NCBI GenBank assembly: GCA_964400515.1
Contig: CAYNTJ010000011.1
Coordinates: 1-64,000 of the forward strand
Reading direction: 5' to 3'
DNA: 64,000 nt
DNA from: JAAYHV01 sp964400515
Lineage (GTDB): Bacteria > Bacillota > Clostridia > Peptostreptococcales > Anaerovoracaceae
Position 1 is the stretch's first letter. Every line of letters begins with the position of its first letter. The position numbers were made by a program, and so were the translations under genes. Positions 27,577 through 35,554 of this stretch are shown here, piece after piece. The notes under the pieces are model-generated. The model was given only the letters and a program-made list of their open reading frames with translations, was not told where the DNA came from and did no database searches.

Positions 27577-28782
27577 CTAATCCTCCATATAATCTACGCT
27601 ACTATTTAAAGCTCTCGCTACATCATAAAAATCAGGGTAAGACTTTTCGACCGCTTCACTTCTTTTTATCTTAATATTTCCTTTGCAAGCCATGGAAGCT
27701 ACGGATAACATCATTGCCATTCTATGATCATTAAAGGAGTCTAAAGGATCAGCATTACCCTTTAATAAACCATTTTTGCCTTTGATTATAAGTTCATCTT
27801 TATCGCTTATGGATACTTCTGCTCCTAAAGAATTTAATACTTTACAGGTTGCTGATAATCTGTCGCTTTCTTTAAGTCTTAACCTACCCGCATTATATAT
27901 CCTGGTGTTTCCTTTGGCAACTGTAGCCATCAAAGATACTATAGGCACCAAATCAGGTATATCGGCGGCATCAACTTCTACTCCCCAAAGTTCATTGCCC
28001 CTAACAAAAATGCCCTCTTCTTTAATATCAACTTCAGCACCCATATTCCTTAATATATTTAAAATCTCTTTGTCACCCTGCAAGGAATTAAGATTTAATC
28101 CCCTTACCGTTAATCCATTTTTAGATAATGCACCTGCACATAACCAAAAAGCTCCGTTGGACCAATCCCCTTCAACTGTCAAATCCTTTAACAAATATTT
28201 CTGGTTACCCTTCACATAAAAATCATTTACCACTATACCGCTTTGCCTCAATACATCCAAGGTCATTTCTATATATGATACTGACTCCTGTTTTCCCGTT
28301 ATATTTATTGTGCTATCTCCTTCTAATAGAGGTAGGGCAAATAACAATCCGGAAATGTATTGGGAAGAGATATCTCCTCTAATATCAAAGCTTCCGCTAT
28401 TAAGCTTTCCTGTTACCTTAATATTACCCTCTTCCGATATCCTAACCTTCATGCCATGCTTAGCTAATACCTCAGCCAAATCATTTATTGGCCTTTTACC
28501 TAATCTTCCCTCGGTTACAAATGTTCCTTCCCTTCCCAAGGCTCCGACTAAAGGCAATAAAAATCTCAAAGTAGATCCGCTTTCACCACAATAATATTTT
28601 TCTTCACCCGACAAAATCGACCTTACGCATTTTTCAGTGGCTTCAATATCTTTAGATCCATATACAAAAGGTATTTCTTTACCGCTTAATGCGGCTGCTA
28701 TAATTTTCCTGTGGGCCACTGATTTTGAAGGTATAATATCCACAGAACCGGATATTTTTTTTAAATCCACAATAACATTCAT
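27577..28782 (-). CDS. aroA: 5-Enolpyruvylshikimate-3-phosphate synthase
   Basis: Joins PEP to shikimate-3-phosphate. 401 residues, two inside-out alpha/beta domains. Motifs: SKSVAHRKIIAAALS (S-K-S for the phosphate site), YCGESGSTLRFLLPLVGALG, FDIRGDISSQYISGLLFALPLLEG, DIPDLVPIVSLMAT and DSFNDHRMAMMLSVA. Residues around CGESGSTLR do not match the LFLGNAGTAMRP class, so it is closer to class II-type synthases. Placed between aroC and aroB. Confidence 0.95.
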   Translation of the reverse strand: MNVIVDLKKISGSVDIIPSKSVAHRKIIAAALSGKEIPFVYGSKDIEATEKCVRSILSGEEKYYCGESGSTLRFLLPLVGALGREGTFVTEGRLGKRPINDLAEVLAKHGMKVRISEEGNIKVTGKLNSGSFDIRGDISSQYISGLLFALPLLEGDSTINITGKQESVSYIEMTLDVLRQSGIVVNDFYVKGNQKYLLKDLTVEGDWSNGAFWLCAGALSKNGLTVRGLNLNSLQGDKEILNILRNMGAEVDIKEEGIFVRGNELWGVEVDAADIPDLVPIVSLMATVAKGNTRIYNAGRLRLKESDRLSATCKVLNSLGAEVSISDKDELIIKGKNGLLKGNADPLDSFNDHRMAMMLSVASMACKGNIKIKRSEAVEKSYPDFYDVARALNSSVDYMED

Positions 28783-28790
28783 TCTTGCAC

Positions 28791-29843
28791 CTATTCGAGT
28801 CCCATCTTCAAATATTCTTCAGCTTCTGAAATTCCGGTTCTCACTATCCTTGTATCTCCAATTCCAAAAGGTATTATCAAATTAATCCTGTCGCCAAATC
28901 TCTTCTTATCGATTCTCATGATCGATATTAAATCTTTCTCTTTCAAATCAACAGCTATATCAAATCCATATTTTATCAACAAATCAGATATTTCCTCATA
29001 TTCTACCTGACTTAGATAACCCTTTTTCATGGATGCCCTGGCAATTATATTGATACCCATTGCCACTGCTTCCCCATGGGAATAGCTGTATTCACTTGCT
29101 ATCTCTATTGCGTGGCCAAAGGTATGTCCAAGATTTAAAAGCATCCTATTACCTTTATCGAATTCGTCTTCCTCTACTAATTTTGCTTTAATCTCCACAG
29201 AACTCTTAATTATATCCCCCATGTCCGAATTATCAATATCTTTTAACGAATTAAACAGATGGGGAGACCCGATTATTCCATACTTTATTATTTCTGCAAA
29301 GCCATCCCTTCTTATGTTACCGGGGAGAGTTTGAAAAAAGCTTGGGTCAATTAATACCTTTTGGGGTTGATAAAATGCTCCCGCAAGATTCTTTCCCGCC
29401 TTTAGGTTTATTGCTGTTTTTCCTCCTACGGAAGAGTCTACTGCTGCCAATACCGTAGTTGGGATTTGAATATACTTTATACCTCTTAAATATGTGGCTG
29501 CTATAAATCCCGTTAAATCCCCTACAACTCCGCCGCCTAATGCTATTAGGCTATCACTTCTTGTAAATTTATTTTCTGCGAGGTGTTCCAAAAGCCTTAA
29601 GTATGTATCCCCGCTTTTTGACTCTTCTCCCGGCTTAATAACATATATGCTAAGTTTTTCTCCTAGTGCTTCCTTGAGATTTATCAAGTCTTTATTATAT
29701 ATTTTATTAATATTCTCATCGGTAATCAAACAAATTCTATTTAAGTCTTCTATTAACTCTTCAAATTCCAACAGTCTATCAAAAATGCCTTCTTCAATTA
29801 ATATATCATATTTGCTTGAGCATTTTACTCTAATTATCTGCAT
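28791..29843 (-). CDS. aroB: 3-Dehydroquinate synthase
   Basis: NAD+ and Zn-dependent cyclisation of DAHP. 350 residues. Motifs: NAD-binding GGGVVGDLTGFIAATYLRG, PTTVLAAVDSSVGGKTAIN, metal ligands in GFAEIIKYG, NLGHTFGHAIE and YSHGEAVAMG. Its start overlaps the end of tyrA by 10 nt, indicating coupled translation. Confidence 0.97.
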   Translation of the reverse strand: MQIIRVKCSSKYDILIEEGIFDRLLEFEELIEDLNRICLITDENINKIYNKDLINLKEALGEKLSIYVIKPGEESKSGDTYLRLLEHLAENKFTRSDSLIALGGGVVGDLTGFIAATYLRGIKYIQIPTTVLAAVDSSVGGKTAINLKAGKNLAGAFYQPQKVLIDPSFFQTLPGNIRRDGFAEIIKYGIIGSPHLFNSLKDIDNSDMGDIIKSSVEIKAKLVEEDEFDKGNRMLLNLGHTFGHAIEIASEYSYSHGEAVAMGINIIARASMKKGYLSQVEYEEISDLLIKYGFDIAVDLKEKDLISIMRIDKKRFGDRINLIIPFGIGDTRIVRTGISEAEEYLKMGLE

Positions 29844-30676
29844 TTTCCATCTACCTTTTCTTTTATTCTTCTTCCTTCGGCCAAAAGCTCCCTGATATTT
29901 TCCTCATCTTTGGCTTCCAACGCTTTCTTATACAAAAGCAGCTCAGAAATAAACCCATCAAGTTCATTGATCAGAAAATCCCTATTATTAATAAAAAGCT
30001 CTGACCACATTTCTTCATTTAGATATGCAACTCTTGTTAAATCATTGTAGCTTCCCGCAGAAAACCCTTTATGTTTTTCTGCAGTATCACTTTTTACAAA
30101 AGCATTTGAAACAAGATGGGCCATCTGAGATGTATATGCAATCATTTCATCATGGTGTTCTGCTGTAGTTATTGTAATTTTGCTGAATCCCACGGGTATC
30201 AATAATTTTTTTACATAATCCAAAAAGAATAAATCATTGTAATCCTTTGGTACCAATACCATCGGAGCTCCGCTAAACAAAGAATCTCTGCTGTATTTGA
30301 AGCCTGATAACTGTTTACCCGCCATGGGATGACCGCCGACAAATTTAAATTTCTTTTCGTCAGCTATTCTAAACGCTTCTTTGCAAATACTCCTTTTGAT
30401 ACCACAGGTATCAATCACCACAGTTTTTTCATTTATAAGGTGTCCCTTTTTATTTAAAAATTCTATGGTTGCCTTAGGGTATATGGCAATTATTATTAAA
30501 TCACAGTTTCCTATGTTATCGTCGTTTAATTCAGAGTCTATGGCTTCTGACATAATGGCAAAGTTTAAAACCGACTTATCCAAATCATATCCCAGAACCT
30601 TAAAATTACTATTCTTTTTATATGCCTTTGCAATGGATCCGCCTATTAACCCCAAGCCTATTATTCCGACTTTCAT
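29834..30676 (-). CDS. tyrA: Prephenate dehydrogenase
   Basis: Oxidative decarboxylation of prephenate to 4-hydroxyphenylpyruvate for Tyr synthesis. 280 residues: Rossmann motif VGIIGLGLIGGSIAKAYKK, conserved GGHPMAGKQLSGFKYSRDSLFSGAPMVL, and ITTAEHHDEMIAYTSQMAHLVSNAF with the catalytic His. There is no ACT domain and no fused chorismate mutase, so feedback control must come from elsewhere in the operon. It overlaps aroF by 4 nt (ATGA). Confidence 0.95.
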   Translation of the reverse strand: MKVGIIGLGLIGGSIAKAYKKNSNFKVLGYDLDKSVLNFAIMSEAIDSELNDDNIGNCDLIIIAIYPKATIEFLNKKGHLINEKTVVIDTCGIKRSICKEAFRIADEKKFKFVGGHPMAGKQLSGFKYSRDSLFSGAPMVLVPKDYNDLFFLDYVKKLLIPVGFSKITITTAEHHDEMIAYTSQMAHLVSNAFVKSDTAEKHKGFSAGSYNDLTRVAYLNEEMWSELFINNRDFLINELDGFISELLLYKKALEAKDEENIRELLAEGRRIKEKVDGKCR

Positions 30677-31674
30677 GATATTGCTTCCTTTACCCTTCTA
30701 ATCTTTTTCATCAACTGATCGAAGTCTTCCGGCTTCAACGATTGTGGGCCATCGGACAATGCCTTTTCCGGATTATTATGAACCTCTATCATCAATCCGT
30801 CAGCACCGGCTGCAACCCCTGCTAATGACATGGGTTCCACTAAAGCCCTTATACCGGTTGCGTGACTTGGGTCAACAACTACCGGTAGATGTGTAAGCTC
30901 CTTTAATACGGGAACTGCCGATAAATCCAAAGTATTTCTTGTGGCGGTTTCATAGGTTCTTATTCCCCTTTCACAAAGGATTACTTTTTCATTACCTCCG
31001 GCCATTACATATTCGGCACTCATTAATAGTTCATTTATAGTAGAAGACATTCCCCTTTTTATTAATATGGGTTTATCTATTCTTCCCAATGCCTTAAGGA
31101 GTTCAAAATTCTGCATATTTCTGGCCCCTACCTGAATTATATCCACATCTTCAAAATATTCAAGATGTTCGGCGTTCATAATCTCGGTTATTATAGGTAA
31201 GCCCGTTAATTCCCTTGCCTTTTTCAGAAGCTCTATGCCCTCTTGTTTCATTCCCTGAAAGGCATATGGAGATGTTCTTGGCTTAAAGGTACCACCCCTT
31301 AAGATATCCGCTCCTGATTTTTTCACTGCTCTTGCTATTTCTAATATCTGCTCCTCAGATTCCACTGAGCAAGGGCCTGCTATTGTCACAAGTCCTCCAT
31401 CCCCTATTTTAACATCCCCTATGGTTATCACCGTATCATCGGGATGAAATTTTCTGTTTGCGCTTTTATATGGCTCGGTAACTCTTTTAACCGATTCAAC
31501 AATATCCAAAAGTTCTATCATTTCCATGTCCAGGGGAGTCGTATCTCCTATTATTCCAAGAACTGTTCTAAATTCTCCATCGGAAACATGCACCTTTAAA
31601 CCTTGCATTTCAAACCACTCTATCAGGTGTTTTTTTTGAGGCTCCGTGGCATTTTGCTTTAATATAGCTATCAT
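30673..31674 (-). CDS. aroF: DAHP synthase, type I-beta with regulatory N-domain
   Basis: First committed step: PEP plus erythrose-4-phosphate to DAHP. 333 residues: an N-terminal ferredoxin-like domain (about 1-70, MIAILKQNATEPQKKHLIEW), as in Thermotoga-type enzymes where it mediates Tyr/Phe inhibition, then the TIM barrel (IAGPCSVESEEQI, ADILRGGTFKPRTSPYAFQG, IQVGARNMQNFELLKALG, KRGMSSTINELLMSAEY, VVDPSHATG). First structural gene after the attenuator. ATG at 31674 follows AGAAAGGAGCTAAT. Confidence 0.97.
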   Translation of the reverse strand: MIAILKQNATEPQKKHLIEWFEMQGLKVHVSDGEFRTVLGIIGDTTPLDMEMIELLDIVESVKRVTEPYKSANRKFHPDDTVITIGDVKIGDGGLVTIAGPCSVESEEQILEIARAVKKSGADILRGGTFKPRTSPYAFQGMKQEGIELLKKARELTGLPIITEIMNAEHLEYFEDVDIIQVGARNMQNFELLKALGRIDKPILIKRGMSSTINELLMSAEYVMAGGNEKVILCERGIRTYETATRNTLDLSAVPVLKELTHLPVVVDPSHATGIRALVEPMSLAGVAAGADGLMIEVHNNPEKALSDGPQSLKPEDFDQLMKKIRRVKEAIS

Positions 31675-31689
31675 ATTAGCTCCTTTCTA

Positions 31690-31724
31690 ATAAAAAAACT
31701 CACAGCGACTTTTACTGTGAGTTT
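31690..31724 (-). terminator. Attenuator terminator (3:4 helix) before aroF
   Basis: In the minus-strand RNA, AAACUCACAG (31715-31724) pairs perfectly with CUGUGAGUUU (31696-31705) around a 9-nt loop, followed directly by a U tract. It sits between the Tyr/Phe leader peptide and aroF, so it must be read through for the operon to be expressed. Confidence 0.93.
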
Positions 31725-31822
31725 GAATTTATAATTATTAGGCAAAACCTATTATTCATTCGTTACAGCAAAAATCACTCTTACCTGTTGCTAAAGTAAA
31801 AGTAATAGTAGTATTCTGCTGC
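31696..31822 (-). promoter_or_regulatory. Transcription attenuator with competing helices
   Basis: Four segments of the leader RNA can be traced. Segment 1 is GCAGCAGAA (31814-31822), the Ala-Ala-Glu codons just before the Tyr codons. Segment 2 is AUUUUUGCUGU (31765-31775), 5 nt after the leader stop. Segment 3 is ACAGUAAAAGU (31708-31718), part of the terminator 5' arm plus its loop. Segment 4 is the terminator 3' arm. Segments 1:2 form 9 pairs (two G-U), 2:3 form 11 pairs (two G-U), 3:4 form the 10-bp terminator. A ribosome stalled on Tyr codons would cover segment 1, free segment 2 and so favour the antiterminator. Confidence 0.85.
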
Positions 31823-31840
31823 AAAAAATAAATTATTCAT
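31781..31840 (-). CDS. Aromatic operon leader peptide (Tyr/Phe-rich)
   Basis: Nineteen codons, too short for most gene finders: MNNLFFAAEYYYYFYFSNR, then TAA. Five Tyr (four in a row) and four Phe codons in 19 form a sensor for charged tRNA-Tyr and tRNA-Phe. The ATG at 31840 has AAGGAG at 6-nt spacing, and a promoter (31864-31892) begins transcription about 17 nt upstream. Ribosome position on this peptide would decide between the antiterminator and terminator upstream of aroF. Amino-acid composition matches the operon's end products Tyr and Phe (not Trp). Confidence 0.93.
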   Translation of the reverse strand: MNNLFFAAEYYYYFYFSNR

Positions 31841-31863
31841 ACCTAACTCCTTCATTTTTGTTT

Positions 31864-31892
31864 ATATTATCATAATTCATAAATAATTACAA
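31864..31892 (-). promoter_or_regulatory. Promoter of the aromatic operon
   Basis: Minus strand TTGTAA (31887-31892), 17-nt spacer, TAATAT (31864-31869), with TG one base upstream of the -10 (extended -10). Predicted start near 31857, giving a leader of roughly 180 nt before aroF. Confidence 0.7.
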
Positions 31893-31928
31893 GTATTATT
31901 TTAATTATTTGTAAAATTTCACATTTTT

Positions 31929-32135
31929 CTAGTCTTTTATTAGTTTTCTATAGGTTATTAAACCCTCTGAAATCTCATTTGCCGCCAAACTAACAGGTCT
32001 TTCTGCCTTCACCTTGGTTATAACCGGTTTGCCTTCAATGATATCCCTTGCCCTCTTTGCAGTTAGCATAACCAATGTATATCTGCTGTCGGCTTTATCT
32101 TTTAAATCTTCATTTATTGATGGATATAACATCAT
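31929..32135 (-). CDS. rpoZ: RNA polymerase omega subunit
   Basis: Small subunit that stabilises beta-prime in RNA polymerase. 68 residues with YPSINEDLKDKADSRYTLVMLTAKRARDI and KAERPVSLAANEISEGLITY, the conserved omega core. It starts 1 nt after the gmk stop, with AGGAGG inside the end of gmk. About 40 nt separate its stop from the promoter of the aromatic operon; no clear terminator is seen there. Confidence 0.95.
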   Translation of the reverse strand: MMLYPSINEDLKDKADSRYTLVMLTAKRARDIIEGKPVITKVKAERPVSLAANEISEGLITYRKLIKD

Positions 32136-32136
32136 G

Positions 32137-32769
32137 TTATTGTTCCTCCTTGAATTTCTTAATTATTCTTTCTTTGTTATTGTTAATTTTAAAATGCTCT
32201 GCTTGAATTATACTAATAATATTATTTACAGCAATGTTTAATTCATCATTTATCACTGTATATTCATATCTGTCGATTAAGCCTATTTCATCCATTGCCC
32301 TGGACAGTCTTTTTTGAATATCTTTTTTCGATTCGGTTCCCCTTGATACTATCCTCCTCTCAAGTTCCCTTAAACTAGGAGGCAAAATGAATACCAGTAT
32401 TGCTTCATCGTAGGAATCCTTTACCTGTAAAGCCCCTTGCACATCGATTTCCAAAATAACATCCATTCCTTCTTCCAGCTTTTTTATAACCATGTCTTTC
32501 GGCGTTCCGTATCTATTACCGAACACTTCAGCATGCTCCAAAAAACCGTTATTATCTATGTTATCTAAAAAAACCTCTTTGCTGACAAAGTAATACTCCC
32601 TGCCATCTGCTTCTCCCGGTCTTGGGGGTCTTGTGGTCATGGATATGGATATTTCCGCATTGATCCTATCCACTACTTCTCTGCAAATAGTGCCTTTACC
32701 CGTGCCTGATGGTCCGGATATAACAAAAAGTTTTCCTCTATCACATTCTAAGAATTTACTTAATCTCAT
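32137..32769 (-). CDS. gmk: Guanylate kinase
   Basis: Phosphorylates GMP to GDP. 210 residues with P-loop GPSGTGKG (19-26), SMTTRPPRPGEADGREYYFVS (GMP binding), FLEHAEVFGNRYGTPKD and VILEIDVQGALQVKD. ATG at 32769 follows AAAGGAGCTACTA. In Bacillus and most Clostridia remA lies between yicC and gmk; here only 65 non-coding nt with a promoter are present. Confidence 0.97.
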   Translation of the reverse strand: MRLSKFLECDRGKLFVISGPSGTGKGTICREVVDRINAEISISMTTRPPRPGEADGREYYFVSKEVFLDNIDNNGFLEHAEVFGNRYGTPKDMVIKKLEEGMDVILEIDVQGALQVKDSYDEAILVFILPPSLRELERRIVSRGTESKKDIQKRLSRAMDEIGLIDRYEYTVINDELNIAVNNIISIIQAEHFKINNNKERIIKKFKEEQ

Positions 32770-32802
32770 TAGTAGCTCCTTTATGCCATTTCTTAGAGAA
32801 TT

Positions 32803-32831
32803 ATTCTATCATAGTCATACTGCATATTCAA
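32803..32831 (-). promoter_or_regulatory. Promoter of gmk-rpoZ
   Basis: Minus strand TTGAAT (32826-32831), 17-nt spacer, TAGAAT (32803-32808) with an extended TG. It fills the gap after yicC. Confidence 0.65.
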
Positions 32832-32834
32832 CAT

Positions 32835-33719
32835 TTATTCTATATTTTGAACCTGTTCTCTTATTTTTTCTATCTCACTTTTTGCTTCAAGCATATTATT
32901 TGTTATCTCAATATCATTAGCCTTCGAGCCAATGGTATTTGCTTCACGATTCATTTCCTGCACTATAAAATCCAGTCTCTTCCCGATGGAAGCATCCCTT
33001 CCCTCAAGTATCTTTTCCAATTGACTTATATGGGATTTTAATCTGACGATTTCTTCGTCTATATTAGATTTATCAGCAAATATTGCTGCTTCCACTAGTA
33101 TTCTGTCCTCGGGTATTTCCACTTCCTTGGCTATTAGGGCATTAATCCTGCTTTTTAGTTTTTCCGTATATTCAGCGCTCACCTTTGGGGCTCTTTTCTC
33201 TATTTCAAGCACCAAAGCTTTTATAACCTCTGCATGGTTTAATACATCTTTCTTAAGCTTTTCCCCTTCGCTTCTTCTCATTTCAGCATTTTTTTCTATG
33301 GCTTCTCTAACCGGTATCAACATGGTTCTTATTATTTCTTCTTCATCATCTGTGTTAGACAAGGCTTTGATTACATCCTGCTGACCTGCCAAAAGGTTTA
33401 ATGATATCTTTTCTCCTAATTTAAATTCATCATTCAATTCCATAAAGCTATCATAATACTTTTTTGCCAATTCCTTATTCACTCTTATATCCGTGCTCTC
33501 ATCAGAAAAGTCATCCATTATTATGGATACCTCTATTTTACCCCTTAGAAGTGTTTTTTTAATCTCACTTCTTACTTTTTCTTCAGCAAAGCTATATCTT
33601 CTTGGCATTCTAATATTAATGTCCCCGTATCTGTGGTTTACTGATCTTATTTCAACTATTATGTTTCGTTTGTCATCAGAATATTCTCCTCTGCCAAATC
33701 CGGTCATGCTTTTTATCAT
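32835..33719 (-). CDS. yicC: YicC family endoribonuclease
   Basis: 294 residues matching the YicC/YloC family: N-terminal IKSMTGFGRGEY and EIRSVNHRYGDINIRMPR, C-terminal DUF1732 part with DFIVQEMNREANTIGSKANDIEITN. E. coli YicC acts as a manganese-dependent endoribonuclease on small RNAs. ATG at 33719 follows AGGAGAAAAGCGG; the ORF can be extended 16 codons upstream but without a ribosome binding site. Divergent from rqcH. Confidence 0.94.
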   Translation of the reverse strand: MIKSMTGFGRGEYSDDKRNIIVEIRSVNHRYGDINIRMPRRYSFAEEKVRSEIKKTLLRGKIEVSIIMDDFSDESTDIRVNKELAKKYYDSFMELNDEFKLGEKISLNLLAGQQDVIKALSNTDDEEEIIRTMLIPVREAIEKNAEMRRSEGEKLKKDVLNHAEVIKALVLEIEKRAPKVSAEYTEKLKSRINALIAKEVEIPEDRILVEAAIFADKSNIDEEIVRLKSHISQLEKILEGRDASIGKRLDFIVQEMNREANTIGSKANDIEITNNMLEAKSEIEKIREQVQNIE

Positions 33720-33801
33720 CCGCTTTTCTCCTATCTTTTTACTATGATAACTTAATAATTTTACCATTATTATTTAATTATGTAAAGTGATAGCATATAT
33801 A

Positions 33802-33830
33802 TTGCCACTTCACCAAACATATGATATATT
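33802..33830 (+). promoter_or_regulatory. Promoter of rqcH
   Basis: TTGCCA (33802-33807), 17-nt spacer, TATATT (33825-33830) with extended TG, 27 nt before the ATG. Confidence 0.7.
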
Positions 33831-33857
33831 CTCATTAGCAACAAGAAAGGATGAATT

Positions 33858-35531
33858 ATGGCATTTGATGGAATTGTAACCATGTGCATGGTTAAAGAAC
33901 TAAGGGAACAGCTTCTTTTGGGAAAGATTAATAAAATCTATCAACCCGACAGGGAAGAACTGTTAATGAACATTCATACAAAAGACGGCAATAAAAAACT
34001 ATATGCCACGACCTCTAGTCAAGGGGCCAGAATATGTTTAATTGAGGATGGCTTAAAAAACCCCGAAACACCATATAATTTTTGTATGCTTTTAAGAAAA
34101 CATATCCAAAACGGAAGGATTAATGATATAAGGCAAAGGGATTCGGAGAGAATAATTGAGTTTGACATAGAATCCTCCAACGAAATGGGATTTACCGTCT
34201 CAAAAAGATTGATATTTGAAATCATGGGTAAGCACAGCAATATAATTTTACTGGATGTGGATACCGGTAAAATCATTGATTCAATTAAAAGAATTTCAAT
34301 TGATGTTAATAGAAAAAGGCAATTGCTCCCGGGATTAATCTATGAGTACCCGCCACTGCAAGAAAAAATTCCTTTTAAGGACTTGGATAAAAACAAAAAT
34401 CTTATTCTTAAGCAGGATAGAAATCAAATACTAAACAGTATCGCAGGAATATCTCCTGCCATCGCAGATGAAATGGCGGAGCACAGTGACCCTTTGGGCT
34501 TCTTTATTGAAGCTTTGGGCAAACTAAATGCTAATTTTACTACAATGGTATATTCTGATGGAGATAGACCTTTGGACTTCCATGTTATCCCAATTAATTC
34601 TTATTTAACCTCGACCGATATATACTATTTTGAGTCTCTAAGCAAGGGCGTTAACTATTTTTACGAACACAAAATCGCAACAAACAGAACTAAACAAAAA
34701 TCACAAGCCCTTTTAAAATCGGTGAAATCATTTATTGAAAAAAGTGCGCTTAAAAAGAAGCGGCTATCAGAGGATTTGTTGGAGGCGGAAAATTCCGATA
34801 GATATAGATTATATGGGGAATTGCTTACGGCAAATTTACACTCGGTAAACCAAGGAGACAAAACTGTAACCCTAACGAATTACTATACCAATGAGCTTAT
34901 TGATATTCCTTTAAACGAAAAGCTTTCTCCCTCTAAGAATGCTCAAAAATATTTTAAAAAATATAGCAAAGCTAAGACGGCAATAAAGGAAAAACAGTTG
35001 CAGCTGGAAGAAAATGGTATTGATTTAGAATATCTCTACTCTGTTCTAAACCACATAGAAAACGCCGATTCCACTGAAGCTTTAGATGAAATAAGGGATG
35101 AACTTATCGAAACGGGTTATCTTAAAAGAAAAAAGATCAACAAGAAGCAAAAAAAATATATGGGAAATCCCATAGTATATTATTTAAGCAACGGCCAAAA
35201 GGTTTTAGTGGGTAAAAACAACAAGGAAAACGATTACTTGACTACTAAGGTGGCAAAAAGAAACGATATATGGCTACATACTAAAGATATTCCGGGTTCT
35301 CATGTAATTATTCCCCTTGAACCGGGTCTTACAATAGACTCATTGGATAAGAATATTTTGTTTGAAGCTGCTTCGATTGCTGCCTTTCACAGTAAGGGCC
35401 GAAGTTCTTCTAATGTGCCTGTGGATTATGTGCCCATTAAGTATGTAAAAAAGCCTAACAAGGCCAAGCCGGGCATGGTAATTTTCACCAACAACAAAAC
35501 TATATATGCAGACCCTAAACTACCAAATTAA
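33858..35531 (+). CDS. rqcH: RqcH/Rqc2 (NFACT) ribosome quality control factor
   Basis: Binds tRNA on stalled 50S-peptidyl-tRNA complexes and directs addition of C-terminal alanine tails. 557 residues: NFACT-N (MAFDGIVTMCMVKELREQLLLGKINKI, NFCMLLRKHIQNGRI, RIIEFDIES, GKHSNIILLD), a coiled-coil middle (about 270-420) and the NFACT-R/DUF814 domain (GQKVLVGKNNKENDYLTTKVAKRNDIWLHTKDIPGSHVII). Often annotated as fibronectin-binding protein. ATG follows AAGGATGAATT. Monocistronic with own promoter and terminator. Confidence 0.95.
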   Translation: MAFDGIVTMCMVKELREQLLLGKINKIYQPDREELLMNIHTKDGNKKLYATTSSQGARICLIEDGLKNPETPYNFCMLLRKHIQNGRINDIRQRDSERIIEFDIESSNEMGFTVSKRLIFEIMGKHSNIILLDVDTGKIIDSIKRISIDVNRKRQLLPGLIYEYPPLQEKIPFKDLDKNKNLILKQDRNQILNSIAGISPAIADEMAEHSDPLGFFIEALGKLNANFTTMVYSDGDRPLDFHVIPINSYLTSTDIYYFESLSKGVNYFYEHKIATNRTKQKSQALLKSVKSFIEKSALKKKRLSEDLLEAENSDRYRLYGELLTANLHSVNQGDKTVTLTNYYTNELIDIPLNEKLSPSKNAQKYFKKYSKAKTAIKEKQLQLEENGIDLEYLYSVLNHIENADSTEALDEIRDELIETGYLKRKKINKKQKKYMGNPIVYYLSNGQKVLVGKNNKENDYLTTKVAKRNDIWLHTKDIPGSHVIIPLEPGLTIDSLDKNILFEAASIAAFHSKGRSSSNVPVDYVPIKYVKKPNKAKPGMVIFTNNKTIYADPKLPN

Positions 35532-35554
35532 GACTCGATTATCTCGAGTCTTTT
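35530..35554. terminator. Terminator after rqcH, shared with the convergent flavin reductase gene
   Basis: AAGACTCGA (35530-35538) pairs with TCGAGTCTT (35544-35552), then T residues. The rqcH stop is within the left arm and the convergent gene's stop is in the loop. Confidence 0.8.

Noticed and set aside
31675..31892. T-box leader upstream of aroF.
   Set aside because: The roughly 180-nt leader has no AGGGUGGNACCGCG-type T-box sequence or Stem I, and is explained fully by the leader peptide and competing helices.
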